From: SIG672 sp045580325
GTDB taxonomy: Bacteria; Bacillota; Clostridia; Oscillospirales; CAG-272
Direction of reading: 5' to 3'
Assembly (NCBI GenBank): GCA_045580325.1
Contig: JAZNNR010000022.1
Span: 62,001 to 126,000 of the forward strand
Length of the DNA: 64,000 nt
In this document: positions 16,474 through 25,326 of the stretch, one piece after another
Numbering within the stretch: position 1 is the stretch's first letter
Layout of the letters: each line of letters opens with the position of its first letter
Program-made: the position numbers and the translations under genes
The notes under the pieces: model-generated
Told to the model about the DNA's origin: nothing
The model's database searches: none
What the model saw: the letters and a program-made list of their open reading frames with translations, nothing else

Positions 16474-16818
16474 ATGGCAAATCTAACCGTCGGAGAGCTT
16501 TTCACGCTCATTTTGGGCGCTATAGCGGCGTTTCTTACACTCGCTACGGCTGCGGAAAAAATCGCTCAAATCATCCGCAACGCTAAAGCTCCAAACAACC
16601 GTCAAAACGACAGGCTTGACGCTCTCGAAAAGTGGCAAAAAGTGGTTGATGGCAAGCTTCTCAACGACAACGAGAGGCTTAGTGCTATTGCGGAAGATAA
16701 CCGCATAACACAGCGTGCTTTACTTGCGCTACTCGATCACGGTATTGACGGAAACAATACAAAGCAAATGCAAGAGGCGAAAGCGGACCTCTACAATCAT
16801 TTGACTGATAAAAAATAA
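16474..16818 (+). CDS. small phage membrane protein, holin-associated
   Basis: 114 residues from the ATG at 16474, which has a CAGGTG-type site 7 bases upstream; an upstream in-frame GTG (16465) is less likely. Residues ~5-35 form one hydrophobic helix (GELFTLILGAIAAFLTLATA) and the rest is charged and helical. One membrane helix plus a coiled coil next to a holin recalls XhlA-like lysis accessory proteins; this is inference. Confidence 0.5.
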   Translation: MANLTVGELFTLILGAIAAFLTLATAAEKIAQIIRNAKAPNNRQNDRLDALEKWQKVVDGKLLNDNERLSAIAEDNRITQRALLALLDHGIDGNNTKQMQEAKADLYNHLTDKK

Positions 16819-16838
16819 AAACGAAAGGATGAAGAACT

Positions 16839-17111
16839 ATGAAGATTAACTGGCTTGTAAGAATTAAAAACAAAGCATTTTGGATAGCAATTATCCCCGC
16901 AATTCTGCTTTTGATTCAAGTTGTTGCCGCTGTTTTCGGCTTTACGCTCGATCTCGGCGAACTTGGTAATAAGCTTCTCGATGTTGTCAATGCCGCTTTT
17001 ATTGTACTTGCTATTTTGGGTGTTGTAACAGATCCCACTACAGCGGGAATATCTGATAGCAAACAGGCAATGACTTACGAAAAACCTAAACCGAAGGACG
17101 GTGAAGAATAA
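16839..17111 (+). CDS. phage holin, phi LC3 type
   Basis: 90 residues starting MKINWLVRIKNKAFWIAIIP, the typical opening of the phi LC3 (Phage_holin_1) family. Two hydrophobic segments follow (~13-35 and ~47-65) with a charged tail (KPKPKDGEE). Holins form inner-membrane lesions that time lysis and release the endolysin. The gene overlaps the endolysin start by one base, so the lysis pair is coupled. Confidence 0.85.
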   Translation: MKINWLVRIKNKAFWIAIIPAILLLIQVVAAVFGFTLDLGELGNKLLDVVNAAFIVLAILGVVTDPTTAGISDSKQAMTYEKPKPKDGEE

Positions 17112-17851
17112 TGTCTATCAACACGTATAACAAAACTGATAGTAAAAAGCTGTCAAATAATTTTAAAGTTTCTGAGTTCGCTTGTAAGGGAAAAGGCTGT
17201 TGTTCTACCGTAAAGATCGACAGCAAACTCGTAGAATATTTGCAGAAGATCCGCGATCATTTCGGCGTCGCCGTTACTATAAATTCGGCTTACCGTTGCT
17301 CTAAGCACAACAAAAAGGTAGGTGGTGCGTCAGGCTCACAGCATACCAAAGGTACAGCGGCGGACATTGTTGTCAAGGGCATAAAACCTGCCGAGGTTGC
17401 GAAGTACGCAGAAAGCATCGGAATTCTTGGCGTAGGACTCTACGAAACCTCAAGGGACGGATATTTCGTACACATCGACACCCGAAATAAAAAGTCCTTT
17501 TGGTACGGTCAGAAGCAGGCTTACCGCTCCACCTTCGGCGGAGTAAATCCCGTTAAGGCTTGGCAGCTCGCGGCTATTGCTGATCGCTTCAAATTTGCAA
17601 GCGGAGCTGATGGTATATGGGGCAAAGAGTGCGAAGCTGTCGCAAAGGAAGCAGTCTGCAAGTACAGATTCTTGAACTACAAATATAAAAATCTCGTGAA
17701 AATCATTCAGGAAGCTGTCGGAGTGGAAGCAGACGGCAAATTCGGCGCAGGAACAAAGAAGGCTGTTATCGTCTATCAGAAAGCGCACGGGCTTTTTGCT
17801 GACGGCATTGTCGGTCTTAATACTTGGAAATCGCTCTTAGACCTCCTATAA
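17111..17851 (+). CDS. endolysin: M15 peptidase plus peptidoglycan-binding domain
   Basis: 246 residues. The N-terminal domain carries the M15 zinc ligands H78-x-x-x-x-x-x-D85 within SQHTKGTAAD and H121-x-D123 within VHID, marking a peptidoglycan D,D- or L,D-peptidase of the peptidase_M15_3 type. Residues ~150-246 hold paired peptidoglycan-binding repeats (ADGIWGKE and ADGKFGAGTKKAV, then DGIVGLNTWKSLL). No signal peptide, so release depends on the holin upstream. It is the last phage gene; a perfect terminator follows. Confidence 0.9.
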   Translation: MSINTYNKTDSKKLSNNFKVSEFACKGKGCCSTVKIDSKLVEYLQKIRDHFGVAVTINSAYRCSKHNKKVGGASGSQHTKGTAADIVVKGIKPAEVAKYAESIGILGVGLYETSRDGYFVHIDTRNKKSFWYGQKQAYRSTFGGVNPVKAWQLAAIADRFKFASGADGIWGKECEAVAKEAVCKYRFLNYKYKNLVKIIQEAVGVEADGKFGAGTKKAVIVYQKAHGLFADGIVGLNTWKSLLDLL

Positions 17852-17866
17852 GAGTGATAGATAGTG

Positions 17867-17895
17867 AAAAAGAGTACCCAAAGGGTACTCTTTTT
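17867..17895 (+). terminator. intrinsic terminator at prophage right end
   Basis: A perfect 13-bp stem (AAAAAGAGTACCC and GGGTACTCTTTTT) with an AAA loop and a T-run. It stops phage late transcription 16 bases before the cotJC fragment. Confidence 0.9.
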
Positions 17896-17922
17896 CTGTG
17901 TTATCATAAAATGGAGTTTGGC
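17896..17922 (+). other. prophage/host junction (inferred right attachment site)
   Basis: Phage sequence ends with the lysis terminator, and conserved CotJC sequence (FGGPDGELAA) begins at 17917. The crossover must lie in this short stretch. The core itself cannot be defined without the left end. Confidence 0.6.
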
Positions 17923-18432
17923 GGTCCGGACGGTGAGCTTGCAGCTTCTACGAGATATCTTTCACAGAGATTTTCTATGCCCGATAGAAGAATAGTAGGT
18001 CTGCTTACTGACGTGGGTACCGAAGAGCTTGCTCACGTAGAAATGATCTCTGCTATACTTTATCAGCTGACAAGATGTCTTAGCCCAGAGGAGATAAAGA
18101 AGAGCGGATTTGACACCTATTTTGTCGATCACACAACGGGAATATATCCGCAGGCGGCATCTGGCGTGCCTTTTACGACCGCATATATAGGCGTAAAGGG
18201 CGATGTTTTTGCTGACCTTAATGAAGACCTTGCGGCAGAGCAGAAGGCGCGTGTAACTTACGATAACCTTTTAAGACTTATAGACGATCCCGACGTTCGC
18301 GAGCCTTTGAAATTCCTTCGTGAGCGCGAGGTAGTCCACTATCAGCGCTTCGGCGACGCGCTCGGAATCGCACAGGACGCATTCGAGAATAAGAAAAACT
18401 TTTACGCATTTAACCCCGCGTTTGATAAATAA
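17911..18432 (+). pseudogene. cotJC: cotJC, 5'-truncated by prophage (spore coat, Mn-catalase family)
   Basis: The frame codes GGPDGELAAS..RYLSQRF, TDVGTEELAHVEM, DHTTGIYPQAASG, and DLAAEQKARVTYD, the hallmark blocks of CotJC, a manganese-catalase-like spore coat protein, including the ferritin-like metal ligands (EELAH, LREREVVH). Family members begin with ~30 residues (a MW.YEK..QYP type N-terminus and a helix) that are absent here. The Met at 17911 has no ribosome site, so nothing is likely to be made from it. The missing 5' part should be at the prophage's other end; precise excision would restore the gene. Confidence 0.85.
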
Positions 18433-18447
18433 GGCGATACAAAAATT

Positions 18448-18486
18448 GAGGACGGCAGAATTACGCCGTCCTCTTTACTTTTTTGC
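18448..18486 (+). terminator. terminator after cotJC
   Basis: Stem GAGGACGGC / GCCGTCCTC with an 8-base loop, followed by a T-rich tract. Confidence 0.85.
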
Positions 18487-18502
18487 AAGCGTGTGCTATA
18501 AT
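18474..18502 (+). promoter_or_regulatory. promoter for the LRR lipoprotein gene
   Basis: Extended -10 TGCTATAAT (TATAAT at 18497) with a weak -35 TTTACT 17 bases upstream, overlapping the preceding terminator tail. Confidence 0.6.
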
Positions 18503-18528
18503 ATAAAAAAAGACATCAGGAGAATAAA

Positions 18529-19470
18529 ATGAAAAAGCTTATATTTATTACTGTTTTTCTTCTTTTGGCTGTTTGCTTACTCGTCGCTTGCAAGCCGGAC
18601 GGCTGTGATCACGTATGGAGCTATAACTTTGACAACGCTAAACATCAGCTTGTCTGCAGGGCGTGCGGAGAAGAAAAGGAAAAGGAAGATCATACGCTTG
18701 ACGAGGACGGCGCTTGCAGTGTCTGTGAGATCACTCCCGGAGTTTTTTATAGCGTATCCGAGGACGGCAAATATGCCGAGGTTACCAGATATAATGGAAC
18801 TGCAACAAAGGTGAAGCTTGCTAAAAAATATAACGGTCTGCCTGTTAGAATTATTGCTGAAAGAGCCTTTTCCGGAAATCAGACGATAACGGCTGTTGAA
18901 ATTTCAAAAAGCGTAACGAAGATCGGAGAGGCAGCGTTTGAGGGCTGTACAAACCTTGCTTCTGTACGTATTCCAAATAGCGTAACCTATATAGACTACG
19001 CCGCTTTCACTGCCTGTGATTCACTTGTGTCTGTCGTTATACCCGATAGCGTAACAACGCTGGCAGATGTAGTATTTTGGGGGTGTAAAGGTCTTACCTC
19101 GGTAGTTATCGGCGACGGTGTAAAGACTATCGGAAGCTCTGTCTTTGGTAGCTGTGTAAACCTTACCTCTGTGGAAATAGGCAAGAGCGTTACCGTTATT
19201 GCCGAGGGTGCTTTCAGAAACTGTAAAGCTCTTGAATCGATAGTTATACCCGACGGAGTGGAGAAAATTCATCCGATGGCTTTCTATCAGTGCTCGCTTC
19301 TTGAATCTATCGTAATACCCGAAAGTGTTACTTCGTTTGGACATGACGCATTCAAAAAGTGCGATAATCTCGCACACGTATATTACTGCGGCACAAGGGA
19401 ACAGTGGCTTGAGATCAAGGGCAGAAATTTCCTGAGTAATCCGACCGTTCATTTCGAATATATTCCGTAA
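18529..19470 (+). CDS. BspA-type LRR lipoprotein
   Basis: 313 residues. A lipoprotein signal peptide ends at the lipobox LLVAC (~residue 21). A Cys/His-rich segment follows (CDHVW, CRACGEE, CSVCE), a zinc-ribbon-like stretch seen in clostridial surface proteins. Residues ~100-300 carry seven LRR_5 units (pattern SVxIPxSVTxIxxxAFxxCxxL). Likely a surface-anchored adhesion or sensing protein. RBS CAGGAG. It stands alone between two terminators. Confidence 0.8.
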   Translation: MKKLIFITVFLLLAVCLLVACKPDGCDHVWSYNFDNAKHQLVCRACGEEKEKEDHTLDEDGACSVCEITPGVFYSVSEDGKYAEVTRYNGTATKVKLAKKYNGLPVRIIAERAFSGNQTITAVEISKSVTKIGEAAFEGCTNLASVRIPNSVTYIDYAAFTACDSLVSVVIPDSVTTLADVVFWGCKGLTSVVIGDGVKTIGSSVFGSCVNLTSVEIGKSVTVIAEGAFRNCKALESIVIPDGVEKIHPMAFYQCSLLESIVIPESVTSFGHDAFKKCDNLAHVYYCGTREQWLEIKGRNFLSNPTVHFEYIP

Positions 19471-19489
19471 TAACACCCATAAATATAAC

Positions 19490-19517
19490 AAACCGAGCAC
19501 TTTTCGTGCTCGGTTTT
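19490..19517. terminator. bidirectional terminator
   Basis: AAACCGAGCAC / GTGCTCGGTTTT stem with a TTTT loop. It serves the LRR lipoprotein gene and the convergent NYN-domain gene. Confidence 0.85.
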
Positions 19518-19524
19518 CCGTTTA

Positions 19525-20307
19525 TCATATTATGTTATGAGCCTTTGCGAGATGACGGTTTATCGCAAGTATTTTTATTGATTTGTTATATCCCACTTTT
19601 ATGCGTTTTTGAAAGATAACACCGTCTTTGATAAGAGAATTCATTACGCTCTTTACAGTATCGAGCTCTGCGGGACTGTTTTTTGCCACAGCCTGTGCGG
19701 TTGCCAGAAAGGTAGGGCGCGGCTTAGCGTTTTCCTCGTAGACCGTATTTATTGCTCTTATAATAAGGCGTTTGATATGCAGGGTAAGCTCTTTGTTTGA
19801 AGGCACTGTGATAGAATAAGATGCAGAATTTTTAAGCTGACTGCTGAGCGCGTCGCGTACTGCAAAAATACCGACTTCCTTGCGGCATTTTGTAACAAGA
19901 TAGCTAACAACAGATGAAAAATGACCGTCGCCCGTAAAAATAATAAACGCATCAATATTGTCCGAGTCTATTGCGCTTTGATAAATGTGGTCGAGCATAA
20001 TAAAGTCGGTAAAATCTTTTTTGTAATGTGCGGCAGAGTTCTGCGTTTCGATTATAAGACTTGAGATTTCACGGATTTTGGATATTTCCGCACGGAGCGC
20101 AGGATTGGAAAAATTACCGAAAAAATAAATACTTTTGACGTCGTATTTTTCGGACAGAATAGCTCTCCACGCTCTGATATCGGGCTTTATGCCGTATAGA
20201 TTGTTAAGGGATATGTACCAGTGCTCGTAATCAACGAATGCAATAGCGCGTTTTCGGTCAGAGGGTAAGCGGGATCTCTTTTTAAATCCAAACAGAATAA
20301 ATATCAC
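19525..20307 (-). CDS. NYN-domain (PIN-like nuclease) protein
   Basis: 260 residues. The NYN/LabA-type fold is seen in FVDYEHW (first acidic strand), DFTDFIMLDHIYQ, and FIIFTGDGHFSSVV, which supply the clustered Asp residues of the PIN-like nuclease family. Residues ~185-255 look like a winged-helix domain (DTVKSVMNSLIKDGVIFQK). Such proteins are predicted RNA nucleases. The listed start is a GTG that abuts the AAAGGAG site, so the real start may be a few codons further in. Confidence 0.75.
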   Translation of the reverse strand: MIFILFGFKKRSRLPSDRKRAIAFVDYEHWYISLNNLYGIKPDIRAWRAILSEKYDVKSIYFFGNFSNPALRAEISKIREISSLIIETQNSAAHYKKDFTDFIMLDHIYQSAIDSDNIDAFIIFTGDGHFSSVVSYLVTKCRKEVGIFAVRDALSSQLKNSASYSITVPSNKELTLHIKRLIIRAINTVYEENAKPRPTFLATAQAVAKNSPAELDTVKSVMNSLIKDGVIFQKRIKVGYNKSIKILAINRHLAKAHNII

Positions 20308-20342
20308 TCCTTTCTTTAGTATTTGATAATATTATAAATTGC

Positions 20343-21182
20343 CTATACTTTCTTATAGACAAGGATCTCAAACTCGTACGAGCATTCAAGAGAGTCAAGA
20401 GAATACAGCTTGCTTTTGTCCTGCTCACTCGTGCGGCAATAGTAGGGAGTCATAGTAAAGAGATCGAATATGGCTTCTTTGCTCGGAAGGGTGAATTTTC
20501 CGGATAATTCTTCTTTGGAAAGCATTTCAAAGCCGCTGATTTCGTAGGGCATTATCTCGTTTTCATACGGATTTTCATATATTGCCGCCTTTAATTCCCA
20601 AAGATGCTTTTTGCCCGGAATTACCGTGATAAAATAGCCGCCGCATTTCAGTACTCGCGCAAATTCATCGCTTGATAGTGGCGCAAATATTGAAATTACA
20701 ACATCGGTAGATGCGTCCGCTACGGGAAGCTGATAAGAGCTCGCAACGGCAAGCTCGACAGACGAATCGACCTTCTTGCATTCGCCGTTAAAGCGCTGCG
20801 CGGCAAGGCGCAGAGCCTCCTTTGAAATGTCAATTCCGATAACGTGAAGGGAAGTCCCCGCGTCTGTCAGCCCCTCTTTTATCCGCGAGGTATAATAGCA
20901 TTCGCCGCAGCCCGAATCGAGTAGCGAAAGACTATCACGTCCCTTGGTAAGACGGAGAATAGTTTTACAAAGAGCCTCTCGCATAGGAGAGTAAGCGCCG
21001 CTGTCGAGAAATCTTTTTCGCGAGAGGAGCATTTCGCGGCTGTCCCCGTGATTTCCGCCTTTTTGCGACATAAGCAGATTAACGTGTCCGTATTTTGAAA
21101 TATCGTGCGAATGATTGTTTTCGCAGGTGTATCGTGAAGCCTCGCGTGTGAGTTTTGTTTTGCAAATAGGACAAATAAGCAT
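20343..21182 (-). CDS. rlmA: 23S rRNA (guanine-N1) methyltransferase, RlmA type
   Basis: 279 residues. An N-terminal zinc finger (CPICKTKL...CENNHSHDI) precedes the KYGHVNLL motif and a class I SAM domain with LLDSGCGECYYT and VIGIDISKEAL. This architecture is that of RlmA(I)/(II), which methylates G745 or G748 of 23S rRNA; the (II) form gives tylosin resistance in Gram-positives. Subtype is not decided here. It has no strong ribosome site, and lies 34 bases upstream of the NYN gene, with which it may be co-transcribed. Confidence 0.8.
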   Translation of the reverse strand: MLICPICKTKLTREASRYTCENNHSHDISKYGHVNLLMSQKGGNHGDSREMLLSRKRFLDSGAYSPMREALCKTILRLTKGRDSLSLLDSGCGECYYTSRIKEGLTDAGTSLHVIGIDISKEALRLAAQRFNGECKKVDSSVELAVASSYQLPVADASTDVVISIFAPLSSDEFARVLKCGGYFITVIPGKKHLWELKAAIYENPYENEIMPYEISGFEMLSKEELSGKFTLPSKEAIFDLFTMTPYYCRTSEQDKSKLYSLDSLECSYEFEILVYKKV

Positions 21183-21239
21183 AGTTTTGTTTACAGCACT
21201 AAAAATTGCTGCCCTTTTTCAAAATAAAAAATCTTTGTG

Positions 21240-23432
21240 TCAATCCTCAAGCACCATAAAGGAGTTCATATCGGTGCGTTCCCAACGGATATACAGAAAT
21301 TCGTTTTTCGATACCGCGTAATCATCACCGGGAGCATATACCTTACCGGTGCCGTTTGTCCAGCCCAGCGCCTTAAATCCAGGACGCACTGTAGTTATCT
21401 TAGGAGCTTTTATTACAGAGCCCTTGGTTTCAACGATAATATTGTCAGCGCTGCCGAAGGTTATTGCCGCCTGCTTGTTTGTGGGATTTTTCACATCATA
21501 AACTCTGATAAGCACCGAGGAAATGGAGCGTACACTTCCGTCGTTTCGGTAAGCAATTATATACAAAACGTTTGTTGCCCCGTTTTCCATATTAAGTCGG
21601 GAGGTGTTAACGGTATAGACTGCCGGAGTACGATCGTTCAATCTCTTTTTTCCTAAATGGTTGCTTCCGTTCAGATAGACTCTGACAGAAGAAGCGGTCG
21701 TGTGCTTTGTACTGATGCTGATCTTCAGAGCACCGCTTTGGTCGGGAGAGATTATATAGTCGCCCGCTACACCGTAAGAGGTTATTTTGTCTTTTTTCAG
21801 CTCTGCACCGTCGATTTCCACGCTTGTGAATATTTTATCACTTCTGACGTAGCCCGCGTCATCGATATTCGGATCTTTTACTGCAAGATTTTCATCAAGC
21901 CACTTTATATGAGCGGTAAGCCAATTTTTGAGAAGCTCGAAATCGGTCTGGAAATCGTAGCTGTGTCCGTTGTTTCGGTCTCTTAGATACCAGTTTCTGC
22001 GCGGACCGTTTCTTTCGTAGCATTTTACAGCTTCTTTGCCGATGTAGTAATGATAAACGTCGAGCGACTGCATCATATCGTCGATAGCCTCGCGCATTGA
22101 GAACCATTGTTCCTGACAAAGCATAGTGAAATACGGGTCTGCGCATAGATTTTTGAACCAACCTCTGTCGCCTGCGCGGTCGCCGTTCCAACGGTCAGGG
22201 CGTTCCCACGTTTCGTCGAGCGTTACGATGTTACCCGAAGCGTTGTCGAAATCCCAACACGGTCCAAATACTATTTTTCCGTCGTCAATGTAGTAAAAGA
22301 GAGAAAGTGAGCCGAATTCAATGTTGTTGAATACGGTCCATATCATCCAGAAGTCAACAAGGGAATCGACGTCAACGTACTCGCTGTAATGCTTGCCCTT
22401 GGCATTGTGAAATGTGGGCGAGGATATAGCATCCTCAAAGTCCTGAATCAAGGTCTGCACGTATGTATACATTTTCGAATTAGTGTGCAGATTTTCGGGA
22501 TTTACGAGCATTACGGGAATACCGTTGTCGGTTTCCCAAGCAGTTCCCGTAGTGTCAAGACGATCGTCGTATTCTATGAGATAGCCCGATGTGAAATCAA
22601 GCTTTTCGGGATCAAAATATCCCGTCAGATCGTAATTTTTTTCAAGCATAGTATATATTCCGCCGTTAGATGTGTTTACCGATGCGGGATAATATTTGAC
22701 CTTGATTTTTTTCGTTGTGATCCAGGAAAGATCGTTCTTCATCGCACTGCGTAAATTAGAGCGGTCCTCGTCTGAAAGTGAGTTTTTAAGAGCGTATAAA
22801 TCGGCTGTGTCCTCGGCAAATTCTTCCCAGTCAAATGTTTCTACACGTCCCTCGTCGATCCTTACGCTTTCAACGAGAGAATAAAGACCTCTGTATTCAC
22901 CGTTAAAATATACGATTACCCAGGTGGACTTAGTATACGTCATACCGAGAGATCCCGAAAGATCGTAAGCGAGCTTGTTTCGCATAGCGGTAACGTCAAA
23001 CCAGTTGGCAAGTAGATACCAATGCTTGCTCTCGCCCATACCGAGCATATCAGCTTTGGAATCGAGCTTTATTTTATACGACCATTTGTTTTTGGCACGC
23101 ATATCGGACATTCCGTATGTGGAATTACCTCTGCAACGGATCTGTATATCACCGCCGCTTTGATCGGTGTACGTGCTCGTATAATCAGCGTAACGCTCGT
23201 TAAGCTCGAGCTGCATAGTTGCATCTTGGTAGGTTTTTACCGTAACTTCCTTTTTGTTTAGCGTAGATATGCGTATTATCGGTATATCTTCTTCAGCGAA
23301 AATTTTATTATATTCTTTTTCCGTATCCTTGCTCGGTGTTACGTCTTCGACCTTAGAGCACGCGGACAGGATAAATACAAACACGAGTAATAATGCAATT
23401 ATAGAAGCTATACGTTCGTTTTTTGTTATCAT
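21240..23432 (-). CDS. CotH-family lipoprotein (spore-coat-kinase-like)
   Basis: 730 residues from the Met at 23432 with AAGGAG 8 bases upstream; an upstream Met is not supported. A lipobox (LSAC, ~residue 25) makes it a lipoprotein. The CotH blocks are present: RGNSTYG, KWSYKIKL, NWFDVTAMRNKLAYDLS, YRGLYSLVESVRID, and the kinase-like FGPCWDFDNAS. A beta-rich C-terminal domain follows (~residues 600-730). CotH of Bacillus phosphorylates coat proteins; many clostridial relatives are extracellular and of unknown substrate. Confidence 0.8.
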   Translation of the reverse strand: MITKNERIASIIALLLVFVFILSACSKVEDVTPSKDTEKEYNKIFAEEDIPIIRISTLNKKEVTVKTYQDATMQLELNERYADYTSTYTDQSGGDIQIRCRGNSTYGMSDMRAKNKWSYKIKLDSKADMLGMGESKHWYLLANWFDVTAMRNKLAYDLSGSLGMTYTKSTWVIVYFNGEYRGLYSLVESVRIDEGRVETFDWEEFAEDTADLYALKNSLSDEDRSNLRSAMKNDLSWITTKKIKVKYYPASVNTSNGGIYTMLEKNYDLTGYFDPEKLDFTSGYLIEYDDRLDTTGTAWETDNGIPVMLVNPENLHTNSKMYTYVQTLIQDFEDAISSPTFHNAKGKHYSEYVDVDSLVDFWMIWTVFNNIEFGSLSLFYYIDDGKIVFGPCWDFDNASGNIVTLDETWERPDRWNGDRAGDRGWFKNLCADPYFTMLCQEQWFSMREAIDDMMQSLDVYHYYIGKEAVKCYERNGPRRNWYLRDRNNGHSYDFQTDFELLKNWLTAHIKWLDENLAVKDPNIDDAGYVRSDKIFTSVEIDGAELKKDKITSYGVAGDYIISPDQSGALKISISTKHTTASSVRVYLNGSNHLGKKRLNDRTPAVYTVNTSRLNMENGATNVLYIIAYRNDGSVRSISSVLIRVYDVKNPTNKQAAITFGSADNIIVETKGSVIKAPKITTVRPGFKALGWTNGTGKVYAPGDDYAVSKNEFLYIRWERTDMNSFMVLED

Positions 23433-23481
23433 ATATAAGACTCCTTGTGTAGAGCTAAAAACGATTTTACTGTTTAAAAAG

Positions 23482-23510
23482 ATTATATAATAATTTCGCA
23501 AAAAAATCAA
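23482..23510 (-). promoter_or_regulatory. promoter for the CotH-family gene
   Basis: On the minus strand TTGATT-N17-TATAAT, about 50 bases before the start codon. Confidence 0.65.
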
Positions 23511-23588
23511 CAAAGAATATATAAACTAAGCGTGGTTAACGAAAAATTAACATTTTTTGAGATAGTTCGATAAAGTCCGCTTAAACTG

Positions 23589-23617
23589 TTGACAAAAAGT
23601 GCGATGTGTAATATAAT
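23589..23617 (+). promoter_or_regulatory. malQ promoter
   Basis: A full-consensus sigma-A promoter, TTGACA-N17-TATAAT, 34 bases before malQ. Confidence 0.85.
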
Positions 23618-23650
23618 TAAACATATTTGACGAGAGGAAATAAAAAGAAA

Positions 23651-25090
23651 ATGAATAGAAAAAGCGGAGTGCTTATGCACGTTTCGACGCTTCCGGGCCA
23701 GTACTCGATAGGCTCATTCGGAAGTGAGGCGAGATATTTTGTCGATTTTCTTGCAGACTGCGGATTTTCGTGGTGGCAGACCCTGCCTTTTTGTATGACA
23801 GATGAATGTAATTCGCCTTATAAATCCTTTGCGGCATTCGGTGCAAACCCCTATTTTATAGATCTTCCGACACTTTTTGAAAAAGGACTCATCACTGCTG
23901 CCGAGCTTGAAGGTGCAAAGCAAAAAACACCCTATCTTTGCGAATATTCAAGGCTTTTCGAGGAAAGACTTACACTTCTGAAAAGAGCATCAAAGCGTGT
24001 TTCAAACGATGAAAAGATAAAAATATCCGAGTTTCTCGAAAAATACGACGAGCTCGCTCAGGCGGCAAGATTTCTCGCGCTGCGAGAAGCAAACGGTGAA
24101 AAGCCTTGGTATGAGTGGGAGAGCGAAATACCTGACAGCGAAACGCTCTTTATGTGGCAGTTCATACAGTATGAATTTTTCAGACAGTGGCTCGAAATAA
24201 AGAAATATGCCAACAGTAAGGGAATAAAGCTCATAGGCGATATTCCGATATACGTCGCCCTTGATAGCTGCGACGTGTGGGCGCATAAGGAGCTTTTTCA
24301 GCTTGATAAGGATAACCGCCCGAAATGCGTTGCGGGAGTTCCGCCCGATTATTTTTCGGCGGACGGACAGCTTTGGGGAAATCCTCTGTACGACTGGAAG
24401 GAAATGAAAAAAGACGGCTACGCTTGGTGGTGCAGCAGAGTCGAGCATATGCTGACTCTTTTTGACGGCGTGCGTATCGACCATTTCAGAGCCTTTGAAT
24501 CGTACTGGAGCGTTCCGTCGGACGCGAAAAGCGCAAAAGAGGGCAAATGGGTAAAGGGACCGGGCCGCGCACTTATAGATAAAATAAGGGAAACAGCGGG
24601 GGATAGACTCATCATAGCAGAGGACCTCGGCGATATTACAGCACAGGTAGAGGCTCTTCTTAAATACAGCAAATTCCCGGGAATGAGAGTTTTTCAGTTT
24701 GCATTCCTCGGTGATAGAGAGTCTGTGCATCTGCCTCATAATTACCCTAAAAACTGTATTGCCTACACGGGCACACACGATAACGCGACTCTTCTCAGCT
24801 ATACGTGGGAGGTAACACCGGGCAATCGCCGTGCAATATTCTCATACTGCGGATATGACGGAGATGATAAGGAAATAGGTTGTCAGGCGATAATGCGTAC
24901 AATGCTCGCAAGTCCCGCAGATACGGTCATTTTTCCGATACAGGATATACTCATTTACGGCTCGGATACCCGTATGAATACACCGGGTGTCGCAGAGGGT
25001 AACTGGCAGTATAGACTCACAAAAGATCAGCTTGACAGTATCGATAGAAATAAGTTCAGAATGTGGAATAGAGATTGTTTTAGGATATAA
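23651..25090 (+). CDS. malQ: 4-alpha-glucanotransferase (amylomaltase, GH77)
   Basis: 479 residues from the ATG at 23651. Transfers alpha-1,4-glucan segments between maltodextrins in cytoplasmic glycogen or starch breakdown. Family marks are the opening GVLMHVSTLPG, SWWQTLPF, the nucleophile region GVRIDHFRAFE (Asp), the general acid IIAEDLGDI (Glu), and TGTHDNATL (Asp). The length is typical of the short bacterial GH77 form. A single-gene unit with a consensus promoter and its own terminator. Confidence 0.95.
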   Translation: MNRKSGVLMHVSTLPGQYSIGSFGSEARYFVDFLADCGFSWWQTLPFCMTDECNSPYKSFAAFGANPYFIDLPTLFEKGLITAAELEGAKQKTPYLCEYSRLFEERLTLLKRASKRVSNDEKIKISEFLEKYDELAQAARFLALREANGEKPWYEWESEIPDSETLFMWQFIQYEFFRQWLEIKKYANSKGIKLIGDIPIYVALDSCDVWAHKELFQLDKDNRPKCVAGVPPDYFSADGQLWGNPLYDWKEMKKDGYAWWCSRVEHMLTLFDGVRIDHFRAFESYWSVPSDAKSAKEGKWVKGPGRALIDKIRETAGDRLIIAEDLGDITAQVEALLKYSKFPGMRVFQFAFLGDRESVHLPHNYPKNCIAYTGTHDNATLLSYTWEVTPGNRRAIFSYCGYDGDDKEIGCQAIMRTMLASPADTVIFPIQDILIYGSDTRMNTPGVAEGNWQYRLTKDQLDSIDRNKFRMWNRDCFRI

Positions 25091-25093
25091 AAT

Positions 25094-25125
25094 AAAAAGC
25101 CATCAGATTTGATGGCTTTTTGTTT
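25094..25125. terminator. bidirectional terminator
   Basis: AAAAAGCCATCA / TGATGGCTTTTT with a 4-base loop, shared by malQ and the convergent rubredoxin operon. Confidence 0.9.
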
Positions 25126-25129
25126 TTCA

Positions 25130-25288
25130 TTAAGCTTCGCTGAAATCGTCCTTGCCTACTCCGCAAAGGGGGCATACGAAATCTTCGGGAAGATCCTCGA
25201 ACTTTGTTCCGGGAGCAATTCCGTTGTCGGCATCGCCGAGAGCTTCGTCATATTCCCAACCGCATACGTCGCATACATACTTTTTCAT
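25130..25288 (-). CDS. rubredoxin
   Basis: A 52-residue gene reading MKKYVCDVCGWEYDEALGD at its start and FVCPLCGVGKDDF near its end: the two CxxCG knuckles that bind one iron. Typical rubredoxin length. RBS GGAGG before the ATG. It carries electrons to the flavodiiron protein and other peroxide or oxygen reductases. Last gene of the flavodiiron-ferritin-rubredoxin operon, 38 bases after ferritin. Confidence 0.95.
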   Translation of the reverse strand: MKKYVCDVCGWEYDEALGDADNGIAPGTKFEDLPEDFVCPLCGVGKDDFSEA

Positions 25289-25326
25289 ATTGATTTACCT
25301 CCGTATATAAGTTAAATTATTATTTA

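Noticed and set aside
17824..17910. An upstream TTG start giving a full 202-residue CotJC
   Set aside because: That stretch is the end of the endolysin plus a terminator and does not resemble a CotJC N-terminus; the frame is open by chance.
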